This document shows positions 6,428 through 8,683 of a stretch of DNA of 8,683 nucleotides, piece by piece. Below the pieces are notes generated by a model, which saw only the letters and a program-made list of their open reading frames with translations, was not told where the DNA came from and searched no databases. The DNA comes from Acidimicrobiaceae bacterium. Lineage in GTDB: Bacteria; Actinomycetota; Acidimicrobiia; Acidimicrobiales; Ilumatobacteraceae. The stretch is from positions 1 to 8,683 of the forward strand of contig CANLHV010000046.1 in assembly GCA_947490975.1 (NCBI GenBank), given 5' to 3'. How positions within the stretch are numbered: position 1 is the first letter of the stretch; every line of letters starts with the position of its first letter. A program made the position numbers and the translations under genes.

Positions 6428-6564
6428 GATTTGTTGTCCTTTCGGACCCGCCACAGTTGGCAGGCATTCGACTGTTAAACGCTCTCCGCCACAGAGAACC
6501 CCAGTTCGCGCCTTACTTATTGCTTGTTACTAACCATAAACAAGCCGTGTAACAGGGTAACTGG
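6428..6564 (-). promoter_or_regulatory. Structured mRNA leader of the NlpC/P60 gene; possible cis-regulatory RNA
   Basis: The minus-strand leader can form a series of helices, listed from 5' to 3' of the RNA. CCAGUU (6564-6559) pairs with AACUGG (6506-6501) and encloses a seven-pair hairpin GCUUGUU/AACAAGC (6545-6539 with 6528-6522). Next come a seven-pair hairpin GUUCUCU/GGAGAGC with two G-U pairs (6499-6493 with 6487-6481) and a C/G-rich stem GCCUGCC/GGCGGGU (6465-6459 with 6452-6446). The AACUGU loop of that last stem is complementary to ACAGU upstream (6475-6471), which allows an H-type pseudoknot. Last is GUCC-GAAA-GGAC (6447-6436), a GNRA-capped hairpin that includes the Shine-Dalgarno sequence. 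Alternative pairings also exist, since GUAAC-type repeats at 6549-6553 and 6557-6561 can compete for 6526-6530. Short stems can arise by chance and no known riboswitch core is recognised, so this is a structural prediction only. Confidence 0.4.
6437..6442 (-). promoter_or_regulatory. Shine-Dalgarno AAAGGA of the NlpC/P60 gene, inside a GNRA hairpin
   Basis: AAAGGA ends nine bases before the ATG at 6427 and decides the start in favour of that codon over the GTG at 6454. The site is part of GUCC-GAAA-GGAC, so the hairpin would partly hide it from ribosomes. Confidence 0.6.
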
Positions 6565-6567
6565 CTC

Positions 6568-6595
6568 ACTAAAAATGGGACTTAACACATGTCAC
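6568..6595 (-). promoter_or_regulatory. Possible promoter of the NlpC/P60 gene
   Basis: On the minus strand GTGACA (6595-6590, five of six to TTGACA) is followed after 16 bases by TTTAGT (6573-6568, four of six to TATAAT). Transcription would begin near 6561, at the 5' edge of the outermost predicted leader helix. The -10 match is weak. Confidence 0.3.
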
Positions 6596-6632
6596 ACATC
6601 GCCTGAGTAAACCCTTTATTCACAGCTACACA

Positions 6633-6647
6633 ATTGAATTGAATTGA
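6633..6647 (+). repeat. Three tandem copies of ATTGA
   Basis: ATTGA is repeated three times without interruption, just upstream of the XRE gene and overlapping its proposed -35 element. It could be a protein-binding site, for instance for the XRE protein itself, or only a chance AT-rich run. Confidence 0.4.
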
Positions 6648-6667
6648 GCTCGACGAATCCATAATTT
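6639..6667 (+). promoter_or_regulatory. Possible promoter of the xre-mocA-DUF501-ppx operon
   Basis: TTGAAT at 6639-6644 (four of six to TTGACA) and TAATTT at 6662-6667 (four of six to TATAAT) are 17 bases apart. CATAAT at 6660-6665 is an alternative -10. Transcription would begin near 6674, about 20 bases before the ATG at 6695, which has no Shine-Dalgarno sequence. Confidence 0.35.
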
Positions 6668-6694
6668 TGGGTGCAAAAGTTTTAGACTGCAAAT

Positions 6695-6955
6695 ATGAAC
6701 ATTTCAGCAAAGACACTTAAGGCAAAAAGTGAAGCTCAGCAAAAAATAGTTGCGAGCGAACTACGAAAACTAAGAATTAATGCTGAATTAAGTCAAGACG
6801 AATTAGCGCAACGCGCCGGCATTGACCGCAAGACAATCAATCGCATTGAAAACGGACATTTTTCGCCAACACTAGACACGATTACTCGTTTAAGCCTTGT
6901 ACTGAAAATCGCCCCAGGCGCTTTATTGGGTAGTGGTCGTAGCGCAAAAAAGTAA
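6695..6955 (+). CDS. Small XRE-family helix-turn-helix regulator
   Basis: This 86-residue protein is almost only a Cro/C1-type helix-turn-helix domain. LRKLRINAELSQDELAQRAG at 23-42 holds helices 1-2, IDRKTINRIENGHFSPTL at 43-60 holds the recognition helix and its turn, and the domain closes with LSLVLKIAP at 66-74. There is no ligand-binding or protease domain, so it resembles small chromosomal XRE regulators and antitoxin-like repressors. The N-terminal 20 residues are polar and Lys/Ala-rich. The gene has no partner toxin beside it: the next gene encodes a molybdopterin cytidylyltransferase whose GTG start lies 23 bases inside this gene. It may control its own operon or the divergent NlpC/P60 gene through the shared 267-base region, but no clear inverted-repeat operator was identified. 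Confidence 0.85.
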   Translation: MNISAKTLKAKSEAQQKIVASELRKLRINAELSQDELAQRAGIDRKTINRIENGHFSPTLDTITRLSLVLKIAPGALLGSGRSAKK

Positions 6956-7556
6956 TCCCATAAATTCTGCAGTTACTGCAGTTTTGTTGGCTGCCGGAAG
7001 TGGATCAAGATTTGCTGGCAACGCACATAAATTGTTAACCGTCATCAACGGTCAAACTGTTTTCGCGTGGGCGCTTCAAAATTGCATTGCTGCACAATTT
7101 CAACGGGTCATCATCGTCACTGGTGCAGTCGATCTGTCTACACAACTTTCTGACGCGAGGTTTGCGCAAGCGAATTTAACTGAAGTGCACAATGAAAATT
7201 GGCAGAACGGTATGGCCAGCAGTTTGCAGTGCGCACTCTCAGAAGCCCAGCGACACGGTGTCAGCAGCGTTGTAGTTGGCCTTGCAGATCAACCCGCGAT
7301 CAAGCCCTCAAGTTGGCAGCACGTTGCCAATACCTCTGCGCCTCTTGCGGTAGCAACATACAACGGAGTTCGCGGCAACCCAGTGCGAATTCACACCGAA
7401 CTTTGGCCATTGCTGCCAACTAGCGGCGACGAAGGCGCGAGAAGTCTCTTCAAGTCGCACAAAGATCTGCTCGAAGAAGTTGCATGCGAGGGTTCGGCCC
7501 AAGATCTCGACACATCGAGCGACGTCGAGACGCTGACGAAGTTGCTCAACAAATGA
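6933..7556 (+). CDS. mocA: MocA-like molybdenum cofactor cytidylyltransferase
   Basis: This protein of up to 207 residues is a MobA/MocA-type nucleotidyltransferase. The nucleotide-binding motif LAAGSGSRFAGNAHKLL is at 19-35, GMASSL at 93-98, the metal-binding region GLADQPAI at 116-123, GVRGNPVRI at 145-153, GDEGAR at 165-170 and DLDTSSDV at 191-198. LAAG, as opposed to the LAGG of MobA, together with the GxxGxPV and GDxGAR motifs, marks the CTP-using MocA branch. That branch makes molybdopterin cytosine dinucleotide for hydroxylases of the xanthine dehydrogenase/CO dehydrogenase family. The spacing between Arg25 and Lys33 is wider than in textbook MobA. The start is uncertain: GTG at 6933 is the only reasonable codon before the first motif, and it overlaps the XRE gene by 23 bases. 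The end overlaps DUF501 by four bases (ATGA). It fits functionally with the cox-type genes at 2503-5719. The symbol is by family. Confidence 0.82.
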   Translation: MVVAQKSNPINSAVTAVLLAAGSGSRFAGNAHKLLTVINGQTVFAWALQNCIAAQFQRVIIVTGAVDLSTQLSDARFAQANLTEVHNENWQNGMASSLQCALSEAQRHGVSSVVVGLADQPAIKPSSWQHVANTSAPLAVATYNGVRGNPVRIHTELWPLLPTSGDEGARSLFKSHKDLLEEVACEGSAQDLDTSSDVETLTKLLNK

Positions 7557-8005
7557 CCAAGGCTTCAGCGCACGACATCGCCCGCGTTACCGAACTTCTC
7601 GGTCGCAAGCCTCAAGGCGATTTCGAAGTCGTCCTGCGCGATAAAAACGACGAACCAATCGTCGTCAAAAATGAACCATTGCTGTTCGACGGCACGCCAA
7701 TGCCCACCCGATATTGGCTGGTTGGCGCAAAAGAGCACATGGCGGTCAGCCGCCTTGAGTCGAGTGGCTGCATCAATCTCGCCGAGAGCGAAATTGACCC
7801 CGAAGAACTTCGATTAACGCACGAACGCTATGCCGCCGAGCGCGATAGCGCGATACCCGCCGACCACACTGGGCCACGTCCGCACGGTGGTGTTGCGGGC
7901 ACCAGAGTCGGTGTCAAATGTTTGCATGCTCATTATGCAAATTGGCTCGTCAACAAAACAGACGTCGTTGGCCAATGGGTCGACAGGCGACTTCAACAAG
8001 GCTGA
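7553..8005 (+). CDS. DUF501 family protein
   Basis: The 150-residue protein matches the DUF501 family, which is widespread in actinobacteria and has no known function. Recognisable blocks are LLGRKPQGDFEVVLR at 15-29, LLFDGTPMPTRYWLVG at 43-58, AVSRLESSG at 64-72 and VAGTRVGVKCLHAHYANWL at 114-132. The last contains Cys123, His125 and His127, which could bind a metal or act in catalysis. There is no signal peptide. The ATG at 7553 overlaps the mocA stop as ATGA. An earlier in-frame ATG at 7484 would add 23 residues unlike the family and a 73-base overlap, so it was not chosen. In actinobacteria this gene commonly sits between ftsB (septum formation initiator) and ppx. The ppx neighbour is conserved here, but the upstream neighbour is mocA. 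Confidence 0.88.
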   Translation: MTKASAHDIARVTELLGRKPQGDFEVVLRDKNDEPIVVKNEPLLFDGTPMPTRYWLVGAKEHMAVSRLESSGCINLAESEIDPEELRLTHERYAAERDSAIPADHTGPRPHGGVAGTRVGVKCLHAHYANWLVNKTDVVGQWVDRRLQQG

Positions 8006-8030
8006 CAGCACTTACTAGTGTGCGTAAGCA

Positions 8031-8683
8031 ATGGATGAAATATTCGCAGCAATCGACATCGGCAGCAACTCAACAAATTTGCTGATCGTTGATCAATCGG
8101 GTCAAACACTTGAACGCATTGTGCGTTCAACGCGACTAGGCGCAAATATTGCCACAACCGGCGCGCTTAGTGCTGAGTCAATGCAACGAACTCTCGAATG
8201 CTTGAGCGAATACGAGTCGCTAATCAAACAACACAAAGTTTCGCGTCGCCGAACCGTGGCGACGGCTGCATGTCGTGTAGCCAACAATACAAGTCAATTT
8301 TTTGCCGAGGTCAAAAAGATATCGGGCACCGAACCCGAATTGATTTCGGGCGAGATCGAAGGTGCTCTTTCGTTTGTCGGCGCGACAAGTTCGCTAGATG
8401 AAAAGATGGCAACACTTGTCATTGATATTGGCGGTGCCTCAACTGAACTTATGGTCGGTAATGAAACTTTAGATTTTGCAGTCAGTCTTCCGTTTGGCGC
8501 AGTCAATCTCACTGAGGCAGAACTTCATCGTGACCCGCCACGACCAGAAGAACTAACAAATGCGATTTCTTTAGTTTCTGATGCGATTGATGACGTTGCA
8601 CACAATTATCCACTTATTGGTCAGATTGATCGCGTGGTCGGCGTGGCTGGCACGATCGTGACCGTCGCTGCAGTCGAAGTTGG
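8031..8683 (+). CDS. ppx: Ppx/GppA exopolyphosphatase/guanosine pentaphosphate phosphatase, 3' part missing
   Basis: An open frame from ATG 8031 runs to the right edge with 217 residues and no stop. It has the ASKHA fold signatures of Ppx/GppA: AIDIGSNSTNLLI at 7-19 (phosphate 1 loop), RLGANI at 35-40, ATAACR at 77-82, the acidic SGEIEGAL at 106-113 with a Glu in the place of the catalytic base, VIDIGGASTEL at 130-140 (phosphate 2 loop), SLPFGAVNLTE at 152-162 and GVAGTIVTVAA at 204-214. These enzymes release phosphate from polyphosphate or from pppGpp. Which substrate is used cannot be told from the sequence. Members of the short actinobacterial class have about 300-330 residues, so roughly two thirds is present. 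The gene begins 25 bases after DUF501 without a visible Shine-Dalgarno sequence. Confidence 0.9.
   Translation, partial: MDEIFAAIDIGSNSTNLLIVDQSGQTLERIVRSTRLGANIATTGALSAESMQRTLECLSEYESLIKQHKVSRRRTVATAACRVANNTSQFFAEVKKISGTEPELISGEIEGALSFVGATSSLDEKMATLVIDIGGASTELMVGNETLDFAVSLPFGAVNLTEAELHRDPPRPEELTNAISLVSDAIDDVAHNYPLIGQIDRVVGVAGTIVTVAAVEV

Noticed and set aside
6428..6454. GTG start at 6454 for the NlpC/P60 protein
   Set aside because: The ATG at 6427 has AAAGGA at good spacing. The GTG would place that Shine-Dalgarno sequence inside the coding region and add nine residues before the basic part of the signal sequence.
6428..6600. Assignment of the nlpC leader to the cyclic di-AMP (ydaO-yuaA) riboswitch
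   Set aside because: The context fits, but the conserved core segments of that class (such as GACAGCUAAC followed by AGGC, and GGGGUUAAUC) cannot be found by eye.
6580..6600. CRP-like site around ACACATGTCACACA
   Set aside because: Only one half resembles TGTGA; the sequence is not a symmetric TGTGA-N6-TCACA palindrome.
6695..6955. Toxin-antitoxin system with the XRE protein as antitoxin
   Set aside because: No small toxin-like gene lies next to it: the neighbours encode an NlpC/P60 peptidase with an export signal and a molybdopterin cytidylyltransferase.
7484..7552. Longer DUF501 protein from the ATG at 7484
   Set aside because: The added 23 residues are not family-like and would overlap mocA by 73 bases, whereas the ATG at 7553 gives the usual ATGA overlap.

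Overview
The window looks like a piece of an aquatic-type actinobacterial chromosome, most likely from the class Acidimicrobiia or a relative. The evidence is the DUF501 gene directly followed by a Ppx/GppA phosphatase (a typical actinobacterial pair), moderate GC content by eye, many start codons with little or no Shine-Dalgarno sequence, and densely packed genes. The taxonomic call is an inference. No tRNA, rRNA, insertion sequence, CRISPR array or phage gene was seen.

Layout. (1) 1-916, minus strand: a short-chain dehydrogenase/reductase (SDR) whose catalytic Tyr and Lys are replaced, coupled by a one-base stop/start overlap to a Dabb-domain protein that runs off the left edge. (2) 917-1051: a divergent promoter region. 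(3) 1052-5719, plus strand: a tight run of five genes. It starts with a DAO-family FAD oxidoreductase (PuuB/OrdL-like), followed by a CoxD-type MoxR AAA+ ATPase, a CoxE-type VWA protein, a CoxI-like XdhC N-domain protein and a CoxF-like XdhC protein. The last four form the assembly set known from aerobic CO dehydrogenase and related molybdenum hydroxylases. No molybdenum hydroxylase structural subunit is present in the window. (4) 5735-6427, minus strand: a secreted or membrane-anchored NlpC/P60 peptidase, convergent with the cox-type genes. Its roughly 135-base leader can form several hairpins, a possible pseudoknot and a GNRA-capped hairpin that holds the Shine-Dalgarno sequence. (5) 6695 to the right edge, plus strand: a small XRE-type regulator, a MocA-like molybdopterin cytidylyltransferase, DUF501 and the start of Ppx/GppA, all overlapping or closely spaced.

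How the genes work together. MocA-like enzymes make molybdopterin cytosine dinucleotide, the cofactor form used by molybdenum hydroxylases of the xanthine dehydrogenase/CO dehydrogenase family. XdhC/CoxF/CoxI proteins mature that cofactor, and the CoxD/CoxE ATPase-VWA pair acts as an assembly chaperone. The two blocks therefore belong to one maturation pathway, although an NlpC/P60 gene of opposite orientation separates them. The most notable points are the structured nlpC leader, a CoxF whose N-terminal 100 residues look like a decayed copy of the CoxI domain next to it, and a xre-mocA pair just upstream of DUF501-ppx, where eno-ftsB commonly sits in actinobacteria.
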